From the NCBI GenBank assembly GCA_026014605.1, contig JAOZIC010000080.1, positions 1 to 5,517 on the forward strand: a stretch of DNA of 5,517 nt. Reading direction: 5' to 3'. Within the stretch, counting starts at the first letter, position 1, and each line of letters starts with the position of its first letter. The notes beneath the pieces were generated by a model, which saw only the letters and a program-made list of their open reading frames with translations, had not been told where the DNA came from and ran no database searches. Shown one piece after another: positions 4,951-5,517 of this stretch. The translations under genes were made by a program, and so were the position numbers. This DNA is from Candidatus Bathyarchaeota archaeon. GTDB taxonomy: Archaea; Thermoproteota; Bathyarchaeia; Bathyarchaeales; Bathyarchaeaceae.

Positions 4951-5517
4951 TTATCCTAAACTTTGCCGCAGCTTTGCGGCTTCTTCAAGGTAGTCTTGTG
5001 CTTCTTTGTTGTTTTGTTCCATGTACGAGATAAGAAAATTGCTAACAGTGTTCTCGTACTTTCGGTGTGTTAGGCTTCTTGGTCCAAACTTTATTCCAAG
5101 GTCTTCTTGAGCAACTTTGATGTCTGAAACAAGACTTGTCAAAGCATTTCGCAGTTTCTCTTGGTTCATCTGCGCCCTTTGTGCCACTGCCTTGTACATA
5201 TCCATCATCATGTTCAGGTTCTGCCACGACAAATAACCCGCAACCGCATGCAGATCAGATTCCAGATTCAAATAATACTTCTTCAAAGCGTCCTGTTCTT
5301 GTGCAGTTAAATCGTTTAACGCCTCTAAACCAATAAACTCTGGCGGCAAACCCAACGTGTAAAGTGCTGCAGAAAACGTAATAGCCCGTGGCAGTGCGAT
5401 ACCTTCAACGCTTCGGCTGTAACCAAATAGTCCGATGTGAAGTTTTCTTGCCCTGCGCTTTGGAATATACGAAACAACACTAGTAACCAGCGGAGCCAAA
5501 TCTTCAACAACCAACTG
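4951..5517 (-). CDS. ppcA: Archaeal-type phosphoenolpyruvate carboxylase, C-terminal part (truncated by window edge)
   Basis: The enzyme joins bicarbonate to phosphoenolpyruvate to give oxaloacetate and phosphate, an Mg-dependent, cytoplasmic anaplerotic step feeding the citrate cycle and aspartate-family synthesis. The visible 188 residues include KRRARKLHIGLFGYSRS (about 20-36) and LPRAITFSAALYTLGLPPEFIGL (about 42-64), characteristic of the short archaeal family (about 500 residues), not the roughly 900-residue bacterial/plant type. A helical tail includes FGPRSLTHRKYENTV and ends KLRQSLG. The frame is open to the window edge, where the first visible codon is CAG (Gln). The TTG at 5512-5514 is an internal Leu, since roughly 300 residues including the first half of the active site must lie outside. 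It converges on the FG-GAP gene with a 30-nt gap. The identification rests on recognised motifs. Confidence 0.85.
   Translation of the reverse strand, partial: QLVVEDLAPLVTSVVSYIPKRRARKLHIGLFGYSRSVEGIALPRAITFSAALYTLGLPPEFIGLEALNDLTAQEQDALKKYYLNLESDLHAVAGYLSWQNLNMMMDMYKAVAQRAQMNQEKLRNALTSLVSDIKVAQEDLGIKFGPRSLTHRKYENTVSNFLISYMEQNNKEAQDYLEEAAKLRQSLG

Noticed and set aside
5512..5514. TTG as the start of the carboxylase
   Set aside because: The frame stays open to the window edge, and the family needs about 300 more N-terminal residues.

Overview
The window reads as archaeal DNA. It carries ribosomal protein L14e beside the H/ACA pseudouridine synthase Cbf5, the C-terminal part of an archaeal-type phosphoenolpyruvate carboxylase, BRE/TATA-like promoters placed as for leaderless transcripts, and introns of the bulge-helix-bulge (BHB) kind. 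Moderate GC content, large surface beta-propeller proteins and a three-intron tRNA suggest an uncultured TACK lineage, most likely Bathyarchaeia-like. The lineage is an inference.

Layout. Positions 60-1421 (+) encode a secreted, membrane-anchored Kelch-propeller protein. Positions 1422-1845 hold no convincing gene, but contain a 50-nt imperfect direct repeat with an exact 90-nt offset and two strong inverted repeats, possibly a structured RNA or a small mobile remnant. Positions 1846-2130 (+) encode L14e, followed closely by cbf5 (2171-3194, +). Positions 3250-3393 (+) hold a tRNA-Ser(GGA). Positions 3460-4920 (+) encode a second surface propeller, with seven FG-GAP/VCBS calcium-loop repeats. 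A hairpin lies in the short convergent gap, and the end of ppcA runs in from the right edge on the minus strand.

The main result is that two neighbouring genes look broken in the raw sequence but become intact once BHB introns are removed. cbf5 is interrupted by a 22-nt intron with an in-frame stop. It sits inside the codon of the catalytic Asp of GGTLDP and is flanked by a complete 4-bp / 3-nt bulge / 4-bp / 3-nt bulge / 3-bp fold. The tRNA gene is 144 nt and yields a near-perfect 88-nt tRNA-Ser(GGA) with encoded CCA only if three introns (20, 21 and 15 nt) are removed from the D-loop, the anticodon stem (29/30) and the anticodon loop (37/38).

L14e, Cbf5 and the tRNA form a translation and RNA-modification cluster in which both the Cbf5 mRNA and the tRNA would depend on the tRNA-splicing endonuclease and RNA ligase. 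The flanking propeller proteins are probably cell-surface binding or scaffold proteins and appear functionally separate.
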